DNA of 49,038 bases, from contig JAJYYH010000030.1 of assembly GCA_021801255.1 (NCBI GenBank), positions 1-49,038 on the forward strand, given 5' to 3'. This document shows, piece by piece, positions 1 through 10,066 of this stretch. Both the position numbers and the translations under genes were made by a program. Position 1 is the stretch's first letter, and each line of letters begins with the position of its first letter. This DNA comes from Pseudomonadota bacterium (lineage in GTDB: Bacteria; Pseudomonadota; Alphaproteobacteria; Acetobacterales; Acetobacteraceae). The notes beneath the pieces were generated by a model that saw nothing but the letters and a program-made list of their open reading frames with translations, had not been told where the DNA came from and ran no database searches.

Positions 1-266
1 TCATCGTCACGGGGAGCGGACCCATCGCGGCGCGCACGCCTGCCTTCAAGTGGGTCAACACCGCGCTCGGCAACATCAAGGCGTCGATCACCAGCACCTA
101 TCGGGCCATCAACAGCAAGCATGTGCCGCGCTACCTCGCCGAGTTCGCGTATCGCTTCAACCGCCGATACGACCTCGCCGCCATGATCCCGCGCCTCACC
201 TGGGCCGCGGTGCGGACACCGCCAATGCCCTACCGCCTGCTTAAGTTGGCTGAAAATCATGCGTAA
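1..266 (+). CDS. ISXO2-like (IS1595-family) transposase, C-terminal part, cut by window edge
   Basis: An open frame entering from the left edge (codons from base 3) runs to TAA at 264-266 and gives about 87 residues. The segment RYLAEFAYRFNRRYDL, preceded by a conserved HVP, matches the end of the DDE domain of ISXO2-like transposases of the IS1595 family, which cut and paste the element DNA. The upstream DDE residues lie outside the window, so intactness cannot be judged. No convincing terminal inverted repeat was identified after the stop before the convergent MFS gene at 322. Family assignment is from the C-terminal motif only. Confidence 0.75.
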   Translation, partial: IVTGSGPIAARTPAFKWVNTALGNIKASITSTYRAINSKHVPRYLAEFAYRFNRRYDLAAMIPRLTWAAVRTPPMPYRLLKLAENHA

Positions 267-321
267 TCAGGAAAACTTTTATCTCGCAGGGGGTGGCCAC
301 GCCGAGAGGACCGGAATGGCC

Positions 322-1593
322 TCAGGCGATGGCCGGCACGCGCCGGGATTTGACCGTCAGCGCGGCAAGGGCTGCGAACAGGCAGGCAATCCCCGCCGTG
401 TAAAACGCCGGCAGATAGCTCGCGGTGAGGCTCCGCGAGAGACCACCGCCGTAAGCCGCCACCGCCGCGCCCATTTGATGCGCCATGAACACCCAGCCGA
501 ACACCATGCCGGCGCGCTCGCGCCCAAACGTCGCGCCAGAAAGCTTCACCGTCGGCGGTACCGTTGCCACCCAGTCAAGCCCATAGAACACCGCAAACAG
601 CGACAGGCCATAGAAGGAAAAGGTCGAGGACGGCAGCCAGAGCAGCGACAAGCCGCGCAACCCATAATACCAGCCGAGGAGAAAGCGACAGTCGAAGCGG
701 TCGCTGAGCCAGCCGGAGGCGACGGTGCCGATGAAATCGAACACCCCGATCACCGCCAGCATCGACGCCGCCGTGACCTCGGGCAGGCCGAAATCATGGC
801 ATAGCGGAATGAAATGCGTCTGCACCAGGCCATTGGTCGAGAGGCCGCAGACGAAAAAGGTAAAAAACAGCATCCAGAACGTCGGCGAAGTGCTGGCGTC
901 GCCCAACGTCGTCAGCGCGGCGCGGGCCGGATTGCCGAGCGCCGGGCGCGGCGTCTCCACCACGCTCTCGCCATAAGCGGGCAAGCCGAGTTCGCCGGGA
1001 TGATCGCGCCCGAGGATAAACATCAAGGCCCCGGCCACGGCGCAGATCACCGCCGCCGGCAACACCGCCGCGCGCCAGCCGAGATGGGTCGCGATGAAGG
1101 CGCCGAAAGGCAGAAACAGCAATTGTCCGGTCGCAGCACTCGCGGTCAGCAGCCCGATCACCAAGCCACGCCGGGCGACGAACCAGCGATTGGCGACCGT
1201 CGCACCGAGCACCACCGCCGTCATCCCGGTGCCGAGCCCGACCATCACCCCCCAGCCGAGCCAGATTTGCCAGAGCCGGGTCGCCATGGCGGCGAGCGAG
1301 AGCCCGGCGATGACCAGCACCAGCGCCGCAAACACCACCCGGCGGAGGCCGAAACGCTGCAGCAAAGCGGCGGCGAACGGCCCGATCAGGCCATAAAGCA
1401 GCAGTCGCAGCGCGAGCGGACCGGAAATGGCGGCGGCACTCCAGCCCATGGTCTGTTCGAGCGGCACGATGAGCACGCCCGGGAGCCCCATCGCCGCGGC
1501 CGTCGCCAGCATGACGAGAAAGGTCAGCCCCGCCATCAGCCAGCCATAATGCACCCCCGCCGCCGCGAGGCGCCGCGCCAGCCACGCCGCCAT
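322..1593 (-). CDS. MFS transporter (12-TM permease, monocarboxylate/OFA-like)
   Basis: This 423-residue protein is hydrophobic throughout, with about 12 predicted membrane segments and a short polar loop near the middle (about residues 195-230), the usual major facilitator layout. The early HYGWLMAG stretch and the segment ending FGLRRVV resemble the oxalate/formate and monocarboxylate branch of MFS, so a small organic acid is a plausible but unproven substrate. The ATG at 1591-1593 is preceded by a purine-rich AGAGGGAAGAG. The gene stands alone, with about 500 bases of non-coding DNA upstream containing two palindromes that could bind its regulator. Confidence 0.85.
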   Translation of the reverse strand: MAAWLARRLAAAGVHYGWLMAGLTFLVMLATAAAMGLPGVLIVPLEQTMGWSAAAISGPLALRLLLYGLIGPFAAALLQRFGLRRVVFAALVLVIAGLSLAAMATRLWQIWLGWGVMVGLGTGMTAVVLGATVANRWFVARRGLVIGLLTASAATGQLLFLPFGAFIATHLGWRAAVLPAAVICAVAGALMFILGRDHPGELGLPAYGESVVETPRPALGNPARAALTTLGDASTSPTFWMLFFTFFVCGLSTNGLVQTHFIPLCHDFGLPEVTAASMLAVIGVFDFIGTVASGWLSDRFDCRFLLGWYYGLRGLSLLWLPSSTFSFYGLSLFAVFYGLDWVATVPPTVKLSGATFGRERAGMVFGWVFMAHQMGAAVAAYGGGLSRSLTASYLPAFYTAGIACLFAALAALTVKSRRVPAIA

Positions 1594-1691
1594 CTGCTCT
1601 TCCCTCTCTTCCCGGGCTTGCCAATCCGACCAATATTGTGATTCTGACCGCCACCGGCGGGCTTCGCAAGCGCGAAATGCCGCCGCCGCGA

Positions 1692-1705
1692 AACATGCTC
1701 ATGTT
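1692..1705. promoter_or_regulatory. palindrome AACATGCTCATGTT, putative operator
   Basis: A perfect inverted repeat (AACATG, two-base spacer, CATGTT) lies about 100 bases upstream of the MFS start. Its size and place fit the binding site of a dimeric regulator of the MFS gene. No regulator gene is adjacent, so this is inference from symmetry and position. Confidence 0.35.
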
Positions 1706-1723
1706 CGTCCTTGAAGCTAGTAT

Positions 1724-1738
1724 TGCGACTTAATCGCA
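1724..1738. promoter_or_regulatory. palindrome TGCGACTTAATCGCA, putative operator
   Basis: Five-base arms TGCGA and TCGCA flank a CTTAA centre, about 130 bases upstream of the MFS start and 18 bases beyond the first palindrome. The AT-rich centre is typical of operators. The assignment rests on symmetry and location only. Confidence 0.3.
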
Positions 1739-2094
1739 TTATCAGATCATGGTCAAAACCCCTCCCGCCATGGGCCTCAACCCCCGAAGGCGCGGCAGCA
1801 GCGGCAGGAATCACGTTTTCGGGAGATTGATCCGCTTTATTGATGTTATGAGTTCACAACATTTCTCATCTCATGACTATTGAGATAAGGAACCGGAACG
1901 ACAAAGCGTTACGTTTTTGGCATTCTCGCCGCAACCGCCCCCGGCGTATGGAACGAAAGCAGCAACAGCGACGCCACCGCGCCCGAAAAAATCCGCTTCG
2001 GTCTCTCTGATACTCCCCCTAATCCACTGCCAACAATCACAAAACCACTGCCGGCGCAAGTTCGCGGCGATTCTTGCTGTCCGCCCCGCGCGCC

Positions 2095-3315
2095 TCAGCG
2101 TGCGAATTTGCAATCGGTGATCGGCGGCGCCGCATCCATCGGCGGGGTGATGGCGACCAGTTTGTAGTAATCCCAACCGCCTTTGCTCTCGGCAGGAGAT
2201 TTCACCTCGAACAGATAGGGCGTGACCATCGCGCGGCCGTCGGCGCGGATGCGGGTTTGGCCGAAAGCGTCGTCATCGGCCGTGTTCTCTTTCATGTGCG
2301 CGATGACGGCGGCGCCATCGCGGGCGCAGGCAACGCCGAGGGCCGCGACCGATTTCAGGTAATGCAGGGTTCCCGCGTAACACGCGGCGTGGACATCGTT
2401 CGGGTAATTGCCGTTGGTTTTGGGCAGAACGCGGCGGGTGAAGGCGCGGGTGCGGTCATTGAGATCCCAGTAGAAACTCTCGGTGAGCAGGAGACCTTGG
2501 CCGATCTCGAGCCCGAGGCCATGCACGCCGGTCACCGAAAACACCAGCGCCGCAAGCCGCGTGCCGTCTCGGGTGATGCCGAACTCCTTCGCTTGCTTGA
2601 CGCAATTGACGGTATCATCGCCGGCATTGGCGAATCCGATCACCTTCGCCCCGCTCGCCTTGGCGCGCACCAGAAAGGAAGAAAAATCCGTCACCCCCGG
2701 AAACGGATACACGGCATTGCCCAAGACCTTGCCGCCGAGTTTGGTGACGACATCGCTCGCATCGCGCGCAAGCTGCTGGCCGAAAACATAATCGGCGGTG
2801 ATGAAATACCAGCTATCGCCGCCGGCGCGGTAAATCGCGCGGCCCGACGAGGCGGAGACCATGAACACGTCATAGCCCCAATGGACGGTGACCGGCGTGC
2901 ATTGCTTGCCGGTGAGATCATCGGTGCCGGCGCCGGTGTTGACATAGGCTTTGTTCTTTTCGCGGCAAATGGTGTTGACCGCGAGCGCGACCGAGGAGGT
3001 CGGCACGTCGGTGATCATGTCAACGCCATCGCGATCGAACCATTGCCGGGCGATGGTCGCGCCGACATCCGGCTTGTTCTGATGATCGCCGACCAGGATT
3101 TCCACCGCAACCCCCTGCCCGCCGAAATCCTCCACCGCTTGCTGGGCGCAGGCGACCGAGGTCGGCCCGGTGACATCGCGATAGGGGCCGGACATGTCGG
3201 TGAGCACACCGATGCGGATAACGTTCTTGCCCGCGCCTTGCGCGCCGGCGGTTACGGCGGCGAACGGCGAGACGGCGCCGGCGATGCGGAGCAAAGTGCG
3301 GCGGCTGATATTCAT
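2095..3315 (-). CDS. ABC transporter substrate-binding protein (Leu/Ile/Val-type, Peripla_BP_6)
   Basis: This 406-residue protein starts with a Tat-like signal (MNISRRTLL, hydrophobic stretch, cleavage near AGAQGA), so it is probably exported to the periplasm. The mature part begins IRIGVLTDMSGPY and follows the two-lobed type I periplasmic-binding fold of branched-chain amino acid and amide receptors. The start at 3315 has a good ribosome site (GGGAGGAA). No permease or ATPase gene lies beside it, so it either works with a transporter encoded elsewhere or acts as a sensor domain. The closeness to an acyl-CoA operon on the other strand hints at an organic-acid ligand, which is inference. Confidence 0.9.
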   Translation of the reverse strand: MNISRRTLLRIAGAVSPFAAVTAGAQGAGKNVIRIGVLTDMSGPYRDVTGPTSVACAQQAVEDFGGQGVAVEILVGDHQNKPDVGATIARQWFDRDGVDMITDVPTSSVALAVNTICREKNKAYVNTGAGTDDLTGKQCTPVTVHWGYDVFMVSASSGRAIYRAGGDSWYFITADYVFGQQLARDASDVVTKLGGKVLGNAVYPFPGVTDFSSFLVRAKASGAKVIGFANAGDDTVNCVKQAKEFGITRDGTRLAALVFSVTGVHGLGLEIGQGLLLTESFYWDLNDRTRAFTRRVLPKTNGNYPNDVHAACYAGTLHYLKSVAALGVACARDGAAVIAHMKENTADDDAFGQTRIRADGRAMVTPYLFEVKSPAESKGGWDYYKLVAITPPMDAAPPITDCKFAR

Positions 3316-3402
3316 CCCTTCCTCCCGGTTTTTTTGTCTTGGGGACGTGCCGAGCCCCCGAGATCAGCATGCCGTCACTATAGCAGCGCGCCTATCACGA
3401 TA

Positions 3403-3434
3403 ATACGTAATTGCGGGAATACGTAATTGCGGGC
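3403..3434. repeat. tandem 16-bp direct repeat, putative regulatory site
   Basis: Two adjacent copies of ATACGTAATTGCGGGA (15 of 16 bases identical) each contain the palindrome TACGTA. They sit between the divergent binding-protein gene and the thiolase operon, about 90 bases from the former start and 180 from the latter. This layout is typical of a pair of operator half-sites serving a divergent promoter region. Confidence 0.45.
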
Positions 3435-3616
3435 GCAGTTAGTAAAGATAAACGCAACGATCTCAACCGCGCCACCAACGCCTCCGTCCGCGCGGGATAA
3501 TGGAAGGCCGGGTGCTGGTCAGGCCCCGGCGCGCTGAGCCCCGCCCGCGATTGACGGGGGCCCCTTGTCTTGCGAGGCTTCTTTTCAGGAAAAAAACCGG
3601 CGGAGGAAGCCATCCC

Positions 3617-4822
<1,206 letters not shown>

Positions 4823-4834
4823 GGGAGGGCCACC

Positions 4835-5998
4835 ATGGATGCGATCGTTCCCAAGGCGGAGGCCGCCGAGCTGGCGCTGTTCCGCGACACCGTGCGGCGT
4901 TTTCTCGGCGATCATGTGGTCCCGCATATCGCGACTTGGCGCCAGGCCGGAATGGTTTCGCGCGCAGCGTGGCGCGAGGCTGGCCGGGCCGGGCTGCTCT
5001 GCGCCAGCGTGCCCGCCGAATATGGCGGCGGCGGGGGTGATTTCCGCCATGAGGCGGTGATCATCGAGGAACTGGCGCGCATCGGTTTCGGCGATTTCGC
5101 GATCCCGCTGCACAACGCCATCATCGCCCCTTATATCGTCCATTACGGCACCGCGGCGCAGAAGCGCCGCTATCTGCCGGCGATGGCCTCGGGCGAGATG
5201 ATCGCGGCGATCGCCATGACCGAACCCGATGCCGGTTCCGACCTGCAAGCCATGCGCACCCGCGCCGTGCGCGAGGGCGATCACTTCGTCATCCATGGCC
5301 AGAAAACCTTTATCAGCAACGGACAACTGGCTGATCTGGTGATTGTCGCGGCGAAGACGCGTGCCGATGCCGGGGGCAAGGGGATTTCGCTCATCGCGGT
5401 CGAGACCACGGCACCGGGCTTCCGGCGCGGGCGCAATCTGGAAAAAATCGGCAAGCACGCGCAGGACACGTCGGAGTTGTTTTTCGACGAAGTCCGCGTG
5501 CCAGCGGAGAATCTGCTGGGTGGCGTGCCCGATCAGGGATTTGTCCAGCTCATGCGGCAATTGCCGCAGGAGCGGCTGGTGATCGCGGTCGGCGCGGTCG
5601 CCGCGATGGAGGCGGCGGTGGCCGAGACCATCGCCTATACCGAAAACCGCCGCGCCTTCGGCAAAGCCCTGTTCGAGTTCCAGAACACCCGCTTCGTGCT
5701 CGCCGAGGCGGCGACAGTGGCCCGCGTCGCGCGCGTCTTTGTCGATGACTGCATCGGGAAACTATGCGCGGGCACACTCGATGTCGCGACCGCGGCGATG
5801 GCGAAATACTGGACGAGCGATGTGCAGGGCAAGGTGATCGATGCCTGCCAGCAATTGTTCGGCGGCTATGGCTACATGGCGGAATACCCGATCGCGCATC
5901 GCTACACCGATGCGCGGGTGCAGCGGATTTATGGCGGGGCCAACGAGATCATGAAGGAACTGATCGCGCGCAGCCTTGGCGGGGAGAAGAAGCGGTGA
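4835..5998 (+). CDS. acyl-CoA dehydrogenase, long-chain type
   Basis: This FAD flavoprotein of 387 residues would make the 2,3-double bond in acyl-CoA and pass electrons to ETF. It shows the family signature MTEPDAGSDL near residue 130, the FISNG segment and the C-terminal QLFGGYGYM and YGGANEIM motifs. The YEGT glutamate of medium-chain enzymes is Gly here, as in the long-chain and isovaleryl groups, which keep the base on another helix. A GAGGGAGGG site precedes the start. It lies between thiolase and reductase genes of the same operon, and its stop overlaps the next start (GTGA). Confidence 0.92.
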   Translation: MDAIVPKAEAAELALFRDTVRRFLGDHVVPHIATWRQAGMVSRAAWREAGRAGLLCASVPAEYGGGGGDFRHEAVIIEELARIGFGDFAIPLHNAIIAPYIVHYGTAAQKRRYLPAMASGEMIAAIAMTEPDAGSDLQAMRTRAVREGDHFVIHGQKTFISNGQLADLVIVAAKTRADAGGKGISLIAVETTAPGFRRGRNLEKIGKHAQDTSELFFDEVRVPAENLLGGVPDQGFVQLMRQLPQERLVIAVGAVAAMEAAVAETIAYTENRRAFGKALFEFQNTRFVLAEAATVARVARVFVDDCIGKLCAGTLDVATAAMAKYWTSDVQGKVIDACQQLFGGYGYMAEYPIAHRYTDARVQRIYGGANEIMKELIARSLGGEKKR

Positions 5999-7002
5999 GC
6001 GGGGAGACTTTTCCCGCCCTCGTGCTGAGCGAGGCGGGCGGCAAGGTGGTCGCGGAAATCCGCCGTCTCGGGGAGGGTGATCTTCCCGAGGGCGATACGC
6101 TGGTGGCGGTCAGCCATTCCTCGCTCAACTACAAGGACGGCATGATCCTCAAGGGCGTGGGGCGGCTGGTGCGGCGCTATCCGCATGTCCCGGGCATCGA
6201 TTTCGCCGGCACGGTGATTTCCTCGTCAAGCCGGGAATTCGCCCCTGGCGAGGCGGTGATTTTGACCGGCTGGAGGGTCGGCGAGACCCATTGGGGCGGC
6301 TATGCCGGGCGGGCGCGGGTGAACGCCGCGTGGCTGGTACGGCGCCCGGCGGGCTTGTCGGCCGAGGGCGCGATGGCGGTCGGCACGGCGGGGCTGACGG
6401 CGATGCTGGCGCTCGATGCTCTGGAGCGCCACGGGATTACCCCCGAATCGGGCGATCTTCTGGTGACCGGTGCGGCCGGTGGGGTCGGCAGCATGGCGGT
6501 CGCGATGGCGACAAGGCTCGGCTATCGCGTGCTCGCCTCGACCGGGCGGGCGGCGGAGGGGGAGTATCTCCAGGCCCTGGGCGCCGCCGAGATCGTGCCG
6601 CGCGCCGCGCTGGAGGCGGCCGGGGCGGATAAAAAGCCGTTGCTCGGCGAGCGCTTCGGGGCCGCCATCGATGCGGTGGGCGGCGTGGTGCTGGCGGGGG
6701 TGCTGGCGCAGCTCCGCTATGGCGGAGCGGTTGCGGCGTGTGGGCTGGCGGGGGGTGCGGCGCTCGCCACCACCGTCATCCCGTTCCTGCTGCGTGGCGT
6801 GTCGCTTCTGGGGATCGATTCGGTGATGCAACCGCGCCGGGCTCGCGAGGCAGCCTGGGCGCGCATCGCCGCGACGCTGCCCCCCGAGGCGCTGACGCGC
6901 ATGACGCAAACCGTGGGGCTGGCCGAGTTGCCCGATCTGGCCGAGCGAATTCTGGCGGGAAAAGTGCGTGGGCGCGTGGTGGTCGATCTCGCGCGAGCGT
7001 GA
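5995..7002 (+). CDS. MDR-family NADPH-dependent enoyl reductase, AcuI/YhdH-like
   Basis: The 335-residue product belongs to the medium-chain dehydrogenase/reductase superfamily. It has NYKDGMILKG near the start, PGIDFAGTV, and the nucleotide-binding GAAGGVGSMA, the pattern of AcuI/YhdH acrylyl-CoA reductases, which reduce acryloyl-CoA to propionyl-CoA without zinc. The GTG start at 5995 overlaps the preceding TGA and is translationally coupled; an upstream in-frame extension would overlap the dehydrogenase gene deeply and was rejected. Within this operon it probably reduces a short enoyl-CoA made during chain breakdown; this is inference. Confidence 0.85.
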   Translation: MSGETFPALVLSEAGGKVVAEIRRLGEGDLPEGDTLVAVSHSSLNYKDGMILKGVGRLVRRYPHVPGIDFAGTVISSSSREFAPGEAVILTGWRVGETHWGGYAGRARVNAAWLVRRPAGLSAEGAMAVGTAGLTAMLALDALERHGITPESGDLLVTGAAGGVGSMAVAMATRLGYRVLASTGRAAEGEYLQALGAAEIVPRAALEAAGADKKPLLGERFGAAIDAVGGVVLAGVLAQLRYGGAVAACGLAGGAALATTVIPFLLRGVSLLGIDSVMQPRRAREAAWARIAATLPPEALTRMTQTVGLAELPDLAERILAGKVRGRVVVDLARA

Positions 7003-7027
7003 GGTTTTTTCTCACGGAATGTGGGTC

Positions 7028-7080
7028 GGGGGCCACTGGCCCCGGAGGGTTCCAATGCGAGAGGGGGAAGAGCCCTCAGC
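7028..7080. repeat. GC-rich double-hairpin repeat, site 1
   Basis: GGGGGCC-ACT-GGCCCC at 7028-7043 is followed by a second, imperfect arm pair GAGGG/CCCTC ending at the motA stop codon. It occupies the whole gap between two convergent genes and resembles the better conserved units at 17.6 and 35.5 kb. It probably stops transcription from both sides. Confidence 0.55.
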
Positions 7081-7947
7081 TTATGTAATATGCACCGCTT
7101 GCACGGCTTCTTCCAGTTCCTGAAAACTCGGCATGTGCTCGTTCGGAGCCATTTTGCGGCCGGTTTCGATGCTGACCTGCGGGGCGTTGCCATGCAGATG
7201 GGCAACCAGGATGGCGCGGATTACCTCATAATAGCGCGATTCCTCCTCCACTACCCCCTTGAGCCTTGTCGCAATCGGCCCGGCCACGCCATAGGCGAGC
7301 AGCACGCCGAGAAACGTGCCGACCAGGGCGCCGCCGATCATCTGGCCGAGCACCGCCGGCGGATCGTTGATATGTGACATCGTTTTGATGACACCGAGCA
7401 CGGCGGCGACAATGCCGAGCGCGGGCAGGGCGTCGGCGATGGTTTGCAGCGCGTGGGCGCCGTGCAGTTCCTCAAGCAGGGTCTTTTTCAGCTCGCGCGC
7501 CATCACATCCTCGATCTGGTAGGGATCATCGGCGTTCATGCCCATCATGCGAAGATAGTCGCAGATCACTGCGGTGGCGTGATGATTGGCGAGGATTTTC
7601 GGGTATTTCTGGAAAATGCTGCTTTCGTTGGGCCGCTCGATATGCACCTCTAGTGCCATCAGCCCCTTGCTGGAGGCGAGCTTACAGAAATGGAAGAGCA
7701 GGCTCAGTAGCTCGACATAGTCGGTTTTCTTGAACGCCGAGCCTTTCAGCGCCTTGCCGACGCCGCCGAGCGTGTGTTTCACGTCGTGCATCGAGTTGGC
7801 CATCAAAAGCGTGGCACTCGCCGCCCCGCCAATCGAGACCAGCTCGAAGGGAATTGCGTCCATCAGCACGCTGATATTGCCGCCCGAAGCGATGAAGGTG
7901 CCAAAAACGCAGGCGAGCAGGAAGACCAGACCGCCGAGGATCAGCAT
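7081..7947 (-). CDS. motA: flagellar motor stator protein MotA
   Basis: MotA forms, with MotB, the proton channel that drives flagellar rotation at the inner membrane. The 288-residue protein has two N-terminal membrane helices, a cytoplasmic domain (about 75-165) and two C-terminal helices containing the conserved prolines in DALPALGIVAAV and AYGVAGP. The charged cytoplasmic stretch that contacts FliG is present. It is read just after, and 10 bases from, nothing else upstream but is the upstream gene of the minus-strand order motA then motB is reversed here: motB (start 9157) lies upstream and motA follows after a 10-base gap. The pair implies a motile cell. Confidence 0.95.
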   Translation of the reverse strand: MLILGGLVFLLACVFGTFIASGGNISVLMDAIPFELVSIGGAASATLLMANSMHDVKHTLGGVGKALKGSAFKKTDYVELLSLLFHFCKLASSKGLMALEVHIERPNESSIFQKYPKILANHHATAVICDYLRMMGMNADDPYQIEDVMARELKKTLLEELHGAHALQTIADALPALGIVAAVLGVIKTMSHINDPPAVLGQMIGGALVGTFLGVLLAYGVAGPIATRLKGVVEEESRYYEVIRAILVAHLHGNAPQVSIETGRKMAPNEHMPSFQELEEAVQAVHIT

Positions 7948-7957
7948 GGGCGACGCC

Positions 7958-9157
7958 TCATTTCGGTATGGTCACCAACGGGGCGGTCGGGGCGTCGGCC
8001 GGGGCGTGCTGGGCAGGTTTCGGCGGGGAAGCGGCCGCGCGCAACACCACTACGGCGATGCGCCGGTTGGCGGCGGCGAGCGGGTCGCCAGGCAGCAGCA
8101 ATTGGTGATCGGCGTGGCCGGTCACGGTTTCGAAGCGGCTTTCCGGCAGCCCGGAATCGGCGAGGAAGTGGCGTGTGGCATTGGCGCGCTCGGTCGAAAG
8201 ATCCCAGTTCGATTTGCCCACCCCGCGATAGGGCGCGGCGTCGGTATAGCCTGCGATGGAAAGCCGCTCGGGCAGGCGGGCCAATGCCGGGGCGATTTTC
8301 GCCAGCAGTTTCTGCGCGCGCTCATTGGGGGCGGAAGCGCCGAGATCGAACATCGGGCGCTTTTCCTCGTCGAGGATCTGAATGCGCAGGCCCTCCGGCG
8401 TCTCGTCGATGGCGAGCTGCTTGGCGAATTCGCGCAAGCCCGGATCGTTCTCGATCGCCGCCTTGATTTCGCGCGCGGCTTGCTGGAATGCCGCCTCCTC
8501 GGCGCGCGCCGCTTCACCGCTTTTCGCCGTCCCCGATGGGGGTGGCGGGGAGATGGTTGCGGCGGCTGGGGCCGGGGGCGGCGGCGGCGTGGCGGCGGCG
8601 GCGGATGCGGTGGCCGGCGCGCGCGCGCCCCCGGGCGCGTCCGGCCCGCTATCGCCGAGGCTGGGCTTGCCGGTCTCGGCGCGGAAGGTGCGGGCGTTGC
8701 CGGGCAGGCCGCCGCCGCTGCCGGCGGCTTCCTGACCGGAGGCGTTCACGTCCTCGGTCGGATCGGGGTCCATCTGGACCCGCGCCGGGGTCTGATCACC
8801 GTCCTGGTCGGTGTCGGGCGATTCCTCGGCGGTGCCGGCGGTCACCTGCGCGGCACCGCGATTGGAGACCATCGAGCCTTCCTCGAACGGCGTCTTGCCG
8901 CCAAAAGGTTTGCCGGAACCCGAGCTTTGGTGGGAAAAAACGTTGGATTTGCTGAAATAATCGGCGAGCCCCCGGCGCTGCTCCTCGGAGGTCGCGTTGA
9001 TCAGCCACATCAGCAGGAAAAACGCCATCATCGCCGTGACGAAATCCGCGTAGGCGACTTTCCACGCGCCGCCGTGATGGCCTCCTTCGACCACTTCTTC
9101 CTTGCGGATCAAAACCGTTTTGGCGTTATCGCCCGCTTGCTTGCTTTTGCCTGCCAT
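7958..9157 (-). CDS. motB: flagellar motor protein MotB
   Basis: MotB anchors the stator to peptidoglycan. The 399-residue protein has a cytoplasmic N-terminus, one membrane helix containing the proton-carrying Asp38 in VAYADFVTAMMAFF, and a C-terminal OmpA-like domain (about 250-380) with IAGYTDAAPY and the peptidoglycan-binding pattern NWDLSTERANATR. Between them lies an unusually long Ala/Pro/Gly-rich linker (about 110-220), which makes the protein longer than the roughly 300-residue enteric form. It precedes motA by 10 bases in transcription order, whereas motA comes first in many bacteria. Confidence 0.95.
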   Translation of the reverse strand: MAGKSKQAGDNAKTVLIRKEEVVEGGHHGGAWKVAYADFVTAMMAFFLLMWLINATSEEQRRGLADYFSKSNVFSHQSSGSGKPFGGKTPFEEGSMVSNRGAAQVTAGTAEESPDTDQDGDQTPARVQMDPDPTEDVNASGQEAAGSGGGLPGNARTFRAETGKPSLGDSGPDAPGGARAPATASAAAATPPPPPAPAAATISPPPPSGTAKSGEAARAEEAAFQQAAREIKAAIENDPGLREFAKQLAIDETPEGLRIQILDEEKRPMFDLGASAPNERAQKLLAKIAPALARLPERLSIAGYTDAAPYRGVGKSNWDLSTERANATRHFLADSGLPESRFETVTGHADHQLLLPGDPLAAANRRIAVVVLRAAASPPKPAQHAPADAPTAPLVTIPK

Positions 9158-9239
9158 TCGTCCGTGCCGCTCGTGCCCACGCGGGGAGAGAGTGCACGGA
9201 CTTCTTTAACCGCGAGCTAACGTGGAAAGCCGGCCGCGT

Positions 9240-10043
9240 TCAATCGCGCCAGGAAGGATCGCGCCGGTCGAGCAGGCGCAGCATCGCCGGCCACTCAAGC
9301 AGGCCAAAGCGCCGCCGCGTCTCAGGGCGATAGAGATGCGCGGCATGCGCGATCACATTTTCGGGGGGCAGGAGCAGCTCGGTGCGCGCGGCCATGGCAT
9401 CCACCTGGGCGCGGCAGGCCATCTCCAGCCAATACATGGCGTTGAACGCCTCGGCCACCGTCGGCGCGGCGGTGAGCAGGCCGTGATTGCGGAGGATCAT
9501 GCAGGTGGCCGAACCGAGATCGGCGACCAGGCGAGCGCGCTCGGCGGGATCGACGGCGGGACCCTCATAGTCGTGATAGGCCACGGGCAGACAGCGCATC
9601 GCGGTCTGGGTGAGCGGCAGCAGGCCCGAGCGCATTGCCGAGACCGCCATGCCCGCGCGCGTATGGGTGTGGATGACGCAACCGACCTCGCGGCGCGCGG
9701 CATGCACGGCGCTGTGGATGACATAGCCCGCAGGGTTGATGCCAATGTCTCGATGCGGGTTGAGCCGCTCGTTGCCCGCGAGATCGATGGTGATCAGGCT
9801 GGAGGCGGTGATTTCCTCGTAGAGCCAGCCGAACGGGTTGATCAGCAGTCGCTCCTCGCCCCCGGCTTCCGGGGTGCTGGGGACGCGCACCGTGATATGG
9901 TTATAGACCAGATCGCTCATGCCGTAATGGGCGACGAGGCGGTAGCAGGCGGCGCCATCGAGCCGCGCCTGCCATTCCGCCACCGTGACCTGCCCCGCGA
10001 CCGTGGCCAGGGTGATCGGCGAACGGGTGATGGTATCGGCCAT
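9240..10043 (-). CDS. class II aldolase/adducin-family protein
   Basis: The 267-residue protein has the metal-binding motif IHTHTRAGMAV near residue 125 and ILRNHGLL near 185, which together supply the zinc histidines of L-fuculose-phosphate aldolase-like enzymes. Close relatives are often annotated only as class II aldolase/adducin family, so the substrate is unknown. It is last in a minus-strand block, 23 bases behind the methyltransferase gene, and may not share a pathway with it. Confidence 0.88.
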   Translation of the reverse strand: MADTITRSPITLATVAGQVTVAEWQARLDGAACYRLVAHYGMSDLVYNHITVRVPSTPEAGGEERLLINPFGWLYEEITASSLITIDLAGNERLNPHRDIGINPAGYVIHSAVHAARREVGCVIHTHTRAGMAVSAMRSGLLPLTQTAMRCLPVAYHDYEGPAVDPAERARLVADLGSATCMILRNHGLLTAAPTVAEAFNAMYWLEMACRAQVDAMAARTELLLPPENVIAHAAHLYRPETRRRFGLLEWPAMLRLLDRRDPSWRD

Positions 10044-10066
10044 GATTCTCCGCTCCTTTCGCGCGT

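Larger units (their letters stand above)
1594..2094. other. intergenic region upstream of the MFS gene
   Basis: About 500 bases lie between the MFS start and the 3' end of the binding-protein gene. The open frames here look like shadows, with no recognisable protein. The part near 1810-1910 is clearly AT-richer than its surroundings. Two short perfect palindromes at 1692-1705 and 1724-1738 are listed separately. No RNA gene was recognised. Confidence 0.6.

Noticed and set aside
1536-1814. 92-codon minus-strand frame overlapping the MFS start
   Set aside because: No recognisable domain, a low-complexity translation, and a well-placed MFS start with ribosome site covers the same bases.
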